The translations under genes were made by a program, and so were the position numbers. From positions 1 through 44,857 of the forward strand of contig JAPLUO010000196.1 of the NCBI GenBank assembly GCA_026397595.1: a stretch of DNA of 44,857 bases, in the 5' to 3' direction. The first letter of the stretch is position 1. Every line of letters starts with the position of its first letter. The notes below the pieces were generated by a model that did not search any database, was not told where the DNA came from, and saw only the letters and a list, made by a program, of their open reading frames with translations. This document shows positions 8,273 through 17,139 of the stretch, piece after piece. This stretch comes from Caldifarciminota bacterium. Lineage in GTDB: Bacteria > Hydrothermota > Tepidihabitantia > Tepidihabitantales > Tepidihabitantaceae.

Positions 8273-10147
8273 CTAGAACTCTTCGCCGTAGTGGCGGAAC
8301 AGGTAGCGGAGGAGCAGGGCGTCTTTCAGGAAGTCCCCCGCTATGATCCTCCCCGATGCGGCCACCGCGTCCATTACCAGTCTGAACGCGAGCGCACCCT
8401 TGTATGTCTGGTCCGCCAGAGTATCGGGGCCGAAGACCTCGGGCAGGTGCGCCGTCAGGGTGCTCCATGCCCAGCCGGGCGAGACGGCGAGGCCTTTCAC
8501 TACCTCGAGAGCGGCGGAAACAGCGTGCGCCACACCTTCGGAGAGCACCAGGTCGAGCTCGGTAACCGTCTCCTTTCCGGGTTCCTGTTGGTGGATGGTC
8601 AGGTTCATCAGCCGGGAAATCTCCAACACCTGTTTCTTCTTGTGCTTCAGGGTAGAGTTGCGGCCCTTTTCGATAGTCTCTTTGCGGATGTTGCGCAGGA
8701 ATTGGTGGGTGCGGACCGAACTGTCCCAGGCCATGCGCAGGTACTCGCTCGCATCCCGCTTGACCCGTTCTTCGAACGTGAGTTCCGCGGCCTCGCGTGG
8801 GGTGAATTCGAGGTGTCCCTTGACCACGTAGATGCTCGCGCCGTTATGCCGGCGTGGGATTTCCTCGTAGTGGGCGGCGTTCGTCACCTTGTCCGCTTCG
8901 GACATGGCCTCGAATCCGTCGCTTCCGTAGTAACCCCTGTCGATGACGTCCTCGCGGGCCATGTGGGTGGCCTCGTGAATGAATATGAACTTGCTCTCGC
9001 TGGCGGCCGGGTTCCGCACCACGCCCGCCATCAGGTGAATCTGTTTCGAACCGTGGCTGGCCCATCCGCCCAGGCCGACCTCCGGGTCGTCGAAGTTGTA
9101 GTCCGTTGATATCCGGCGCTCCATCCGGCTCGAGGTCTGCCTGAGGTCGTGCGCCGCCTTCTTGTAGACCTTCTTCGCGCGGGCCGCTTTCTTCTCACCG
9201 AATACCAGCTTCAGGTTCGCATCGTCCGCCTCGCTCTTCTCCATCTCACTCACCGCATCCAGCAGCGCCGCTTTCAGCGGGCCGGCGTCGGCGGCCTTGA
9301 CCTGCGTGCTCGCCTCGAGCACGTTTTCGTAGATGTCGGTGCGGTCGTTGACGTTCACCGCCTTGTTGAACTCGTCTTCGTCAAACACGCCGGGCGATGG
9401 TATTATCCGGGCGACTAACGCGTCCAGGTCGGCCGGGGAACCGACCGGCGCATTCAGCCGGCTCTCGTGCCCGATCCGCAGCAGGGTGCTTCTGAAGCCG
9501 GCTTTGACCTCGGCGTCGGTGAGCCCGGCAGTCGCCAGTATGCTGTCCAGTTCGGCGCATGCTTCCTCGCCCGCCACCAATCGGTCGATTCTCTCCCGAA
9601 GTATGTCCCGGTCGAACGGCTCGCCTGCGGGGAAGAACTTGTCCATCAGGACATCAAGCTCGGCTTCGCTGGCCCCGGTGTCCCGCAGCGGGTTATCTTC
9701 TGCCATCCGTCCCAGCGCCTGTCTGAGTGCTTCTTTGAACTCCGCTTCGTCCAGGCCCGGGGTCGCCGTCATTATCTCGTGCAGACGTGCGGCGGCAGGC
9801 ATGCGGAAACGCGCGTCGGGTGGCGGCCGATGCAATGCGACGTCCGGCAGGCCATGGGCGACCGGGCCGCCAGGCAGAGCCCGAATCGGTACGAGCCGAT
9901 GGCCCGCGCTCGTCACCCGCTCGTCCGCATGCACCTTGATACGGCCGAAGTCATGTCCCCGGAGAGCCGCCGGAGAATGGCCGGTCGCGGCCACGCCTTG
10001 GGCCGCCCGGCATTCGTGTTCTTCATCACGCACGCCGGCATCGAGCTTCGGCCGCACAACCGCCCGCAGTCGGGATGGGGTTGCGCCTGCCGGGCCGGCC
10101 GGTGACGCCTTCGGCTTCAGTCTTGTCCGCTCAGACGCGAGCCTCAC
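8273..10147 (-). CDS. Putative eCIS cargo: zinc metalloprotease-like protein (HEATH motif) with degenerate DUF4157-like N-terminus
   Basis: 624 aa, GTG start; N-terminal ALRGHDFGRIKVHADERV resembles the DUF4157 'HDFSRVRIHxDxRA' segment; C-terminal half has ESKFIFIHEATHMARED (HExxH). Last gene of the eCIS cluster. Confidence 0.7.
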   Translation of the reverse strand: MRLASERTRLKPKASPAGPAGATPSRLRAVVRPKLDAGVRDEEHECRAAQGVAATGHSPAALRGHDFGRIKVHADERVTSAGHRLVPIRALPGGPVAHGLPDVALHRPPPDARFRMPAAARLHEIMTATPGLDEAEFKEALRQALGRMAEDNPLRDTGASEAELDVLMDKFFPAGEPFDRDILRERIDRLVAGEEACAELDSILATAGLTDAEVKAGFRSTLLRIGHESRLNAPVGSPADLDALVARIIPSPGVFDEDEFNKAVNVNDRTDIYENVLEASTQVKAADAGPLKAALLDAVSEMEKSEADDANLKLVFGEKKAARAKKVYKKAAHDLRQTSSRMERRISTDYNFDDPEVGLGGWASHGSKQIHLMAGVVRNPAASESKFIFIHEATHMAREDVIDRGYYGSDGFEAMSEADKVTNAAHYEEIPRRHNGASIYVVKGHLEFTPREAAELTFEERVKRDASEYLRMAWDSSVRTHQFLRNIRKETIEKGRNSTLKHKKKQVLEISRLMNLTIHQQEPGKETVTELDLVLSEGVAHAVSAALEVVKGLAVSPGWAWSTLTAHLPEVFGPDTLADQTYKGALAFRLVMDAVAASGRIIAGDFLKDALLLRYLFRHYGEEF

Positions 10148-10355
10148 GTTACCGTCCGGCGCCGGTTCATCATGCGTTCGAGCAGACTATCGCACAGCAG
10201 GCGTTTGTCGGCAGTTGGGCCCACGTTTCCGGGGTTGATCTCGCTCGTCAGGTCCGCCGTGCGGTAGCTGGAAGCCCGAAGCGCTGCCTTGGTGTGCGTC
10301 TTGGGTGGACAGGGTGGTCTTGATCGAGTATTCGTCGGACCAGACCGTCGGCGTG

Positions 10356-11846
10356 TCACTCCATTACGTCGCCGAGTTCGTTCCGGACCCGCAGTTCGTC
10401 CCTGCGCATAGCGAGCCATGTGTCGAACGTCATCGGCCCGGACTCGGGGTGCGACTCGCTGGAGAGCGCGTACTTGTACAGGTACATCTCGACGCGGCGG
10501 CAGGCGGGATTCTCTTCCGCACCGGCCGGGCACTCGCTGTCGCTGTGGCCCTCGCGCACCAGCGCCCGCGATCGGCGCAGCCCCACGTATGTGACCACGT
10601 TGTCGGCGCGGTTCTGTGCGACTCGCTCGTTGGCCGCGGCCGAGCCGACGTGATCGGCGTGTCCGATTACGTCCATGTACAACGGCCGCGGCGAGGTCCT
10701 TTCCCTCCGCGCGAAGTCACGAACGAGGTCGAGCCGCTGCCTCATTTCGCGGGGCAATTCGTACGGGTTCGCGCTACCGAGCGGGTAGCCGGAGACTTCG
10801 ACGTGCATGAACGACTCCCCTCCGTGCGGGGACTCGTATGTCCCGCGCGGGACGTACGGGCTTCCACCCGGCTGCGCCGCCATCTCCTCGGCCACCCGGT
10901 TCTCAATCCGGATCGTCGGATCATGCGCGGGCCGGCCCATCATCTGGCCGCCGCTGTTGACTTCCTCGGCGTCCGGGTGGACGCCGCGCTGCATCAGCCA
11001 CGCGTGGCCGCACAACTCATGTCCGAGGACACGCGAGCCCTCCTGCATTATCCGCGTGCCGGCCGCCGGGCCGCCGCCCCACGCGCCGGCCTGTATTGGC
11101 GTCAGCGTCGAATGCACCGAGACGTAGCGCAGCCCGGCTTCCGCGGGATCTCGGGGGCCGCTGGTGTGCGGGTAGGCGTAGTCGTCAACACGCACTTCCC
11201 ATTCGTTGGTGGCCGCGCAGAGGTCGCAGAGGCACCGGTCGGTTGTGCGTGTTGGGTTGGCGCAGGCGTCCGGCCCGTGCACTTCAGGTTCCGCGCCGGC
11301 ACGGTCTATGGTAACGGTCGGCGATAGGTCCTGCAGGTAGTCTTCAAGGTCGTCGAGCTTCTGCGTCCTCGGGTCTGCCGGGTCGCCGTACACGCGCCCC
11401 TCGGCAGGGTTCACGACCAGTCTGCGCTGCACGCCCGACGTCGCGCCCGCTGCCTGTTGAGCCACATGGGTCAGCTCGTGCGCGAGCAGACTCTGTCCCG
11501 GTTCGGTTTCGGGCGCGTACTCGCCCCGGCCGAACACGATGTGCGACCCGACCGTAAACGCCCGCGCATTCAGAGTCTCGGCAGCCCGAGCCGCCCGCTC
11601 GTCCGAGTGTATCCGCACCTTGCTGAAGTCGTGCATTGGTTCGGTCGAGCCGCCCTGTCTCTCCGGCACTGTGCAATCTGCATTCTGCAATCTGGAATCT
11701 GAAATGCCTCCTGCTACCCGGTCTGCCTCGCGTTCGTACTGGTCATCGGGCGTGCCAATCTTCAGCTTGGGCTGTATCAGCGGAAGGGAAACCGACAGAG
11801 TCCTCGCCGGCGCCTGCTCGGTTTTGCGGAAGACTAATGTCCTCAC
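10356..11846 (-). CDS. DUF4157 (eCIS core) protein with second HExxH and OmpA-like C-terminal segment
   Basis: IQPKLKIGTPDDQYEREADRVAG...HDFSKVRIHSDERAARAAETLNARAFTVGSHIVFGRGEYAPET...LLAHELTHVAQQ; second motif VLGHELCGHAWL; C-terminal DVIGHADHVGSAAANERVAQNRADNVVTYV (OmpA-like). Confidence 0.88.
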   Translation of the reverse strand: MRTLVFRKTEQAPARTLSVSLPLIQPKLKIGTPDDQYEREADRVAGGISDSRLQNADCTVPERQGGSTEPMHDFSKVRIHSDERAARAAETLNARAFTVGSHIVFGRGEYAPETEPGQSLLAHELTHVAQQAAGATSGVQRRLVVNPAEGRVYGDPADPRTQKLDDLEDYLQDLSPTVTIDRAGAEPEVHGPDACANPTRTTDRCLCDLCAATNEWEVRVDDYAYPHTSGPRDPAEAGLRYVSVHSTLTPIQAGAWGGGPAAGTRIMQEGSRVLGHELCGHAWLMQRGVHPDAEEVNSGGQMMGRPAHDPTIRIENRVAEEMAAQPGGSPYVPRGTYESPHGGESFMHVEVSGYPLGSANPYELPREMRQRLDLVRDFARRERTSPRPLYMDVIGHADHVGSAAANERVAQNRADNVVTYVGLRRSRALVREGHSDSECPAGAEENPACRRVEMYLYKYALSSESHPESGPMTFDTWLAMRRDELRVRNELGDVME

Positions 11847-11867
11847 GCCAAGCGCCCGCTACGGCGA

Positions 11868-11910
11868 GACAAAAGAGGTCTGGCGAGACCTTTGGGGGCC
11901 TCGCCAGACC
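11868..11910 (-). terminator. Intrinsic terminator
   Basis: Minus strand: GGTCTGGCGAG-GCCCCCAAAGGT-CTCGCCAGACC followed by TCTTTTG; 11-bp perfect stem. Confidence 0.8.
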
Positions 11911-12070
11911 GATGGCGACACTTGGATTCGAACCTGCCGCGTACTTGAACTTCTACGTAAAGCAAGGCACATGTGGCAAACTAGGGGATTAAACCCAGTA
12001 TTGAACATGACGACAACTTACTCAGCGCAGTTTGCCAATTATTGCGCCTGAACCTCAGGAGCGCGTCGCC
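11868..12070 (-). ncRNA. Candidate structured small RNA (tRNA-like end pairing; not a canonical tRNA or tmRNA)
   Basis: Consensus-like promoter immediately upstream, predicted +1 at G12070; 5' GGCGACG pairs with 3' TGTCGCC (7 bp, one G-U); long-range TGGCAAACT/AGTTTGCCA helix; CCTGA/TCAGG and GGG-TTTAAT-CCC hairpins; T-loop-like GGTTCGAATCC; intrinsic terminator directly after. Confidence 0.5.
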
Positions 12071-12076
12071 GGAATT

Positions 12077-12104
12077 ATTGTACACCTGCTCTCCTCTCCG
12101 TCAA
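12077..12104 (-). promoter_or_regulatory. Sigma70-type promoter TTGACG-16 bp-TACAAT
   Basis: Minus strand TTGACGGAGAGGAGAGCAGGTGTACAATAATTCCGGCGACG. Confidence 0.65.
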
Positions 12105-12191
12105 GCAGAAAAGCGCGGCTCACCGTGACCACCGGCTGCCGGAACCGACTCTCCTCCAGGCGCGGCGATTCGGACACGATGCCATCCGGCC

Positions 12192-15182
12192 TCACGGCGC
12201 TGGGACATTGTCCTGCGTCTTCACGTCGCCGGACGCCTTCACGGCCTGAAGCGCGCCCGTGACGTCGGAAGCAACATTCTCCCTTGCCAGCCACAGATGC
12301 TTTACGCCATCCGGCCAGCAGCGGGCCTTGACCAGAATGCCGGGGTTGAAGCCGCTGAGATGATTGCGGCTGATGACCATCTCCGGTCCGATTGAGCCGT
12401 AGACGTGAATGCCGGGCCCCGGCTTCTGCGCGCCGGTGAGCCGGGCAGAGTTGCCATCAACCCAGAGACTGCGGCAGTTGCCGACATAAACTCCGTGGAC
12501 CTCACCCTTCCGCGCTTCCGCGCTCATGCGGATCTCGGTCGTGTTGTCGGCGATGGTGACCCGGTCGGCCATGACTGACGGACTGCTGTCTTTGCTGACG
12601 CCGACGTGGATGCCCTGGCGGAAACCATACAGGCAGTTGTGCAGAATCCTGACGTGCTGCGCGGTTTGCCCGCCCACGACGATACCCTGTTCGGCAAAGG
12701 CTGCCACGCCGTCAACCATGCCGCCAATCCACGGCCCGAATCCGGGGACGACTTTCTGGAGGGCCGCGTCGGCCAGAATAGCCCCGGCGATTGCCTCAAC
12801 GCGCTTCATCAGTTCCACGGCAGAAGCGACCGGCGCAGGGTTGTGCGTACGGATCAGGGTCTCCCATACAGCCGCTGAGAACGGCCCGGAAGTGAGGAGC
12901 TTGACTGAGTAGTCGCCGAACGTGATAGTCGTCCGCAAATCACCCTTGGTTACCGTCTTATCAGGTTCGCCAGCGCCTGCCGGCGGCACCGCAGCGCCCC
13001 TCCGCGCCGATTTCGCGGTGAACTGCGCGAGGCCGGAAACCATGCGGTCGCGAAGGGCTTTCAGGAATCGCTCGTCCTTGTACAACTTGCTCCGTGTTGG
13101 AGGTTCTTCGAACTCGACAACGTGCAGCAGGTTGTCCTCAATCTGTGCCCGGCCCGGATTGACGACCAGGACACCGACCTGCTGACGACCGACCCAGAAC
13201 TCGCAATGGCGGATTCGGACTACGCGGGACATCGCGTCCGCGTCCGGTTTCGTAGCCCAAGCGGTGATGCAGGTTGCGGTTCTGGTTGAACCGCTGGCGC
13301 ATTTCGCGGTTACGCCCTCCACGGTCACGTTCTTGCAGTCCGTGAAGGAGAGAACGCCGTTGAGGTGATCTCCCGCTTTCTTGCCCGCCTGCCGGCTCTC
13401 GACATACAAGTCGCGGACAATCACCGAGTCACAGCCCTTGAAGCTGAGTGCCGATTCGGAACCGGTGACGATTACCCGGGTTCCCTGGCCGGCACCGGTA
13501 ATTTTGATATCGCTCGACTTGTCCAGGACAATCGGGCCCTCCGTCCTGAACTCGCCGACCTCGAAGCCGATGTGCGCAACACCTTTGACTTCGCGCAGCC
13601 GGTCGGCCCAGCTCTGATTCGGCGACAAGACGAGCGTGTAGGTCGAATCGCCGCTGGCCAGGCAGAGGTTCGCGTCGAAGAACACCGGCAGATGCACGGG
13701 CGCGTCGGCGCGGCCCAGCAGCGTCGCCACCGCCCGCTGTTTCGGCTCGGTTGAACCGAGCGTCCAACTGCAGGAAGCGATTCCGTCTTCGCCGGTCGTG
13801 ACGACCCCGCCGGCGCCCGGTCCCGAGAGAGAACCTCCGCCGCTCTGGACCTCGAAACGGACGCGCGCTCCTTTTACCGGCCATTTGCCGTTGGCCACGC
13901 CGACCCGGAGCGGAGACCCCAAAGCCGGGTTCTGGGGCGTCGCCTCCTGCCCGCCTCCGCCGACGTAGAATAGGCTCGTCATGTCGGTCAGCGCCGGGAA
14001 AACCGGCCGCAGGTCTTGCGGTGTCCCGAACGCCCCGCTCGTGACAGTGACCAGGGCCAGGGCGCAGAAGTGATGCCTGATGCCGGCCGGGGGCAACGCG
14101 ACCGGGTCGGCCCCGTCGGTTGGCCACTCGATGCCGATTCCGGCCCGGGCCGGAATCAACCAGTAGTCTCCGCTCCGGCACCCGCTCCCATCAAACCGCA
14201 CTTGAATGCCGTCTTCGAGCGCGAGCCACACGGTCTGCTTTGCGGTTTCGGCGGGCGCATCCCAGCGTCGGACGCGCGGGTGCTTCGTCATGTCGAGTGG
14301 GTCGACGTTCCCGATCAAAGACAACTCTCGCTTGACCGGGTCCGGCGAGCCGATGATTCGGAGAAGCTGGCCCGGACCTCCCCGCAGTTCGATGGTATCG
14401 TCCAGAAGTTCAACCCACTGCTGGTCCGCGAAGCCCAGCACTTCGTCCCGGCCAAGGTTCTCGACGGTAACGGACTTGCTGCCGACCTTCTCGATTGCGG
14501 CCACCACGGTTCCGTTATCCCGAGACCACTTATAGGTCGGGGTGCCGCCGGTCGCCTGGTGGATTTCCACTCGGTAGAGTTGGTTCTCCCGCAGTTTGTA
14601 CCCCGGCTGCGGGTTCAGGTCGCAGGGCCCGCTCGGCCCGCCCTCGGGGTCCAGCCTGGCCTTCAGCTTGAGTTTGCTGTCGCCAAACTTGTCGCCCCAC
14701 AGCAGCGGGAACTGACTCGGGTCCTGGCCGCCGACCGGCTCGAACTTGACCTGCCATGCTGTCTGCACCCTGGTCGCCGTATCCGGTCCACCCAGGGCCT
14801 TTTCTCTGATGTCAGGGTCCTCCACGGCGGTGATGTGCCGCTCCCATGCGTCGAGATAGACAAGGTGGAGGCCTGTCCCGGCCGGCGGGGCCAGTTGCAG
14901 CGCCGCCGACCCGGTTTCGAGTTCGCACAGGATGCCGCCGACGTAGATGCGCCCGGGGCCGACCAAGAGATGGGCCCCGGATCCGGTGACCTTGAATCCA
15001 TCGTGGTTCTTCAGCACGCCGCTCGGGCCGATGACGTCGCCAAGTGCCGTCTCGCGCTCGTGGCCAATGATGTCTATCTGTTCGTTCCAATCCGCATCAA
15101 GAGACACCCGGCCCTGCTGCATCATCACGGCCTTGTAGTGCTTCTTCTTGTCGAACGTGTCGCGGCTGAAATCGCCTTTCAT
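12192..15182 (-). CDS. DUF6519-like eCIS protein with Ig-like and right-handed beta-helix segments (putative fibre/baseplate decoration)
   Basis: MKGDFSRDTFDKKKHYKAVMMQQGRVSLDADWNEQIDIIGHERETALGDVIGPSG; internal GGGGQEATPQNPALGSPLRVGVANGKWPVKGARVRFEVQSGGGSL (Ig-like); C-terminal parallel-beta-helix-like repeats. Confidence 0.75.
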   Translation of the reverse strand: MKGDFSRDTFDKKKHYKAVMMQQGRVSLDADWNEQIDIIGHERETALGDVIGPSGVLKNHDGFKVTGSGAHLLVGPGRIYVGGILCELETGSAALQLAPPAGTGLHLVYLDAWERHITAVEDPDIREKALGGPDTATRVQTAWQVKFEPVGGQDPSQFPLLWGDKFGDSKLKLKARLDPEGGPSGPCDLNPQPGYKLRENQLYRVEIHQATGGTPTYKWSRDNGTVVAAIEKVGSKSVTVENLGRDEVLGFADQQWVELLDDTIELRGGPGQLLRIIGSPDPVKRELSLIGNVDPLDMTKHPRVRRWDAPAETAKQTVWLALEDGIQVRFDGSGCRSGDYWLIPARAGIGIEWPTDGADPVALPPAGIRHHFCALALVTVTSGAFGTPQDLRPVFPALTDMTSLFYVGGGGQEATPQNPALGSPLRVGVANGKWPVKGARVRFEVQSGGGSLSGPGAGGVVTTGEDGIASCSWTLGSTEPKQRAVATLLGRADAPVHLPVFFDANLCLASGDSTYTLVLSPNQSWADRLREVKGVAHIGFEVGEFRTEGPIVLDKSSDIKITGAGQGTRVIVTGSESALSFKGCDSVIVRDLYVESRQAGKKAGDHLNGVLSFTDCKNVTVEGVTAKCASGSTRTATCITAWATKPDADAMSRVVRIRHCEFWVGRQQVGVLVVNPGRAQIEDNLLHVVEFEEPPTRSKLYKDERFLKALRDRMVSGLAQFTAKSARRGAAVPPAGAGEPDKTVTKGDLRTTITFGDYSVKLLTSGPFSAAVWETLIRTHNPAPVASAVELMKRVEAIAGAILADAALQKVVPGFGPWIGGMVDGVAAFAEQGIVVGGQTAQHVRILHNCLYGFRQGIHVGVSKDSSPSVMADRVTIADNTTEIRMSAEARKGEVHGVYVGNCRSLWVDGNSARLTGAQKPGPGIHVYGSIGPEMVISRNHLSGFNPGILVKARCWPDGVKHLWLARENVASDVTGALQAVKASGDVKTQDNVPAP

Positions 15183-15198
15183 AATTGCCTCCCTGCCA

Positions 15199-17139
15199 TC
15201 AAGGGGTCACTCGGAATATCCCGGCCTCGAGTCCTGCGCGGAGATACTCGTCAAGTCTGATCCGAAGGTTGGCCTCGCGCAGCGGCCAGCCGCGGATGGC
15301 GCCCATCTCGGCGCCGTCGCTTGCACCCAGCCGCACCTGCGGCGTGCACCACGTGCTCAACAGGCCGTAGACCGGGCGGCCGTAATCAAGCGAACAGAAT
15401 GCCGGCTCCGGCGTGGCCGGGTCGTCCTTGTGCCAGTGGTAGCAGCGGTACGCTCTAGGCACCAGTGACGCAGCCGGCAGCGAACAGAAGCGCATGCAAC
15501 CCTGCTGGCGGCGTTCGCACGCCACGTGGCCGGTGAAGAGGCTGTCCTCGACCAGGTTCATCTCTCCGGCCCGCACCCGCCCGACGACCGTCGTCCGCGC
15601 AACCCGTACCCGGCCCGGGACGTTGAGTGCGTAGCGGGTGTCGCTCTGCGCGTCGACAATGCTGTCGGTGACCTCCATTTGCACGGCGCGGGCGGTCCGA
15701 ACCGGGCCGCTGATGGTCTTGTCGACAATCAGCGTGCCGTCACCCAGCCACTCGACGTCGGCGCTTGCGGGCGGCAGCGTGCAGCGGCGAATCGCCAGCG
15801 CCATGGGTGCGACGCCGCTCACGCTGACGCCCCGGCGGACAGTCAGTCCATCAAGCGTTACCTGCGCATCGTCGGCCGCGACGACCGTGACTACCCCGGT
15901 CAGCACCGGCCGGCAGCCGTCGCGCGCCTGGATTACCAGCCGCTGGTCGTGCAGCGGCGAGATGACCAGGTTCCCGGATATTGTCCGGCTGTGCGCAATC
16001 TCGATAACCACGTCACCGGCTCCCGCGTGGTTGACGGCGCTCTGCAGACCGTCGCCCTCTTCGACTGTGTGGGTCGGCTGGTCCAACCCGGGTCGGCCAT
16101 ACTCACCGCTCCCGATGTCCGCACCGAAGCCATAGAAGTAGTTCGCCCTGATTCGGTCCTGCGGACCGAGCGCGCCCGGCGCGAAGCGCAGCCGCCCGCG
16201 CACCGGGTCGACGACGAAGGTCACGCCCGAGCCGGCGTCAGCGGGCCAGGGCCAGTCCGGGTCCGGCAACTCGCCGACCCGGCACTCGGTAATCGACAGC
16301 GAGTCTCCGTTCCTGAAGACACCGAACACGGGGTCGTTGGTGAAATACCCGACCGAAGGGGGATGACCAGCTTTGACCGCGTCCAACTCCTCCTGCAAAG
16401 CGGCACAGCTCAGCGGTTCCGGAACGTTCAGCGGCCCGGCCAGATGGGCAATCTCGCGCTCGGGTCGCGGCTGGTTAAACAGCGGCGTATCCATCCCCAG
16501 CGGGTCGAAGCTGTAGCACCCTTCCTTAACCCGCTTCGGCATACCGCCGGTCACGCGGTACGCTCCGACCGGCCAGAGAAACAGGCCGATATTGGGAATG
16601 TTGTACCGGCCGCGCCGGCCGGCAATCCGCCTCACTTCCGCTGTCCGGGGCAGGGCGTCGAACGGCGTCCCGATTCTCGCCAGCGCCTTCTCGTCCCGGA
16701 GGTCGGCCGTCGCCCGACATTCCGGCCTCAGGTGGTTCATGTACTGGGTCACCGCCAGCCGCCGGAAGTACTCCACGACAACCGCCGGGCAGCCGCCGAC
16801 GTCGCGCGCCACTTGTTCCAGGACGGCCGCGGTTCCCTTGCCCCGGCGGTACGCAATCGTGTTCGCCACTTCGGAGCGCGTGACTGAACCGGCGCCGGGC
16901 AGCGGCCGCAACCCGATGAGGTCACCGATGTAAGGCACTACCCAGCCCGCGCAGGTCTCGATGAACAGGTCTTCATACATCTGCGCGACGCTGGCCTCGA
17001 CCACGCCCGCCTCGCGGGCGATGACCTCAATCAGCCCGCGCAACGGGTATCCCTGCTCGGCATCGCGAATGCGGTATATCGCGGGGAGCATCCCGTAGAT
17101 TCGGTCAGCGTCGAGTTTCACTGTGCTAGCGGATGTCAT
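15199..17139 (-). CDS. Phage tail protein I-like eCIS baseplate protein
   Basis: RIYGMLPAIYRIRDAEQGYPLRGLIEVIAREAGVVEASVAQMYEDLFIETCAGWVVPYIGDLIG...; position in eCIS operon. Confidence 0.75.
   Translation of the reverse strand: MTSASTVKLDADRIYGMLPAIYRIRDAEQGYPLRGLIEVIAREAGVVEASVAQMYEDLFIETCAGWVVPYIGDLIGLRPLPGAGSVTRSEVANTIAYRRGKGTAAVLEQVARDVGGCPAVVVEYFRRLAVTQYMNHLRPECRATADLRDEKALARIGTPFDALPRTAEVRRIAGRRGRYNIPNIGLFLWPVGAYRVTGGMPKRVKEGCYSFDPLGMDTPLFNQPRPEREIAHLAGPLNVPEPLSCAALQEELDAVKAGHPPSVGYFTNDPVFGVFRNGDSLSITECRVGELPDPDWPWPADAGSGVTFVVDPVRGRLRFAPGALGPQDRIRANYFYGFGADIGSGEYGRPGLDQPTHTVEEGDGLQSAVNHAGAGDVVIEIAHSRTISGNLVISPLHDQRLVIQARDGCRPVLTGVVTVVAADDAQVTLDGLTVRRGVSVSGVAPMALAIRRCTLPPASADVEWLGDGTLIVDKTISGPVRTARAVQMEVTDSIVDAQSDTRYALNVPGRVRVARTTVVGRVRAGEMNLVEDSLFTGHVACERRQQGCMRFCSLPAASLVPRAYRCYHWHKDDPATPEPAFCSLDYGRPVYGLLSTWCTPQVRLGASDGAEMGAIRGWPLREANLRIRLDEYLRAGLEAGIFRVTP

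Noticed and set aside
10144-10533. 129-aa minus ORF between the two C-terminal eCIS cargo genes
   Set aside because: Overlaps the well-supported DUF4157/OmpA ORF out of frame; Arg-rich composition looks spurious.
11914-12070. Reading 11914-12070 as a tRNA or tmRNA
   Set aside because: Only 2 of 5 T-stem pairs form, there is no D-arm, the acceptor lacks the G3-U70 tmRNA identity, and no tag ORF ending in LAA is present; kept as an unknown structured RNA instead.
14016-16887. Long plus-strand ORFs opposite eCIS genes (e.g. 14016-15260, 15526-16887, 23633-24718, 25774-26988, 10305-11327)
   Set aside because: Antisense shadow ORFs typical of GC-rich coding DNA; translations are Arg/Val/His-rich with no family resemblance, while the opposite strand has clear homologues.
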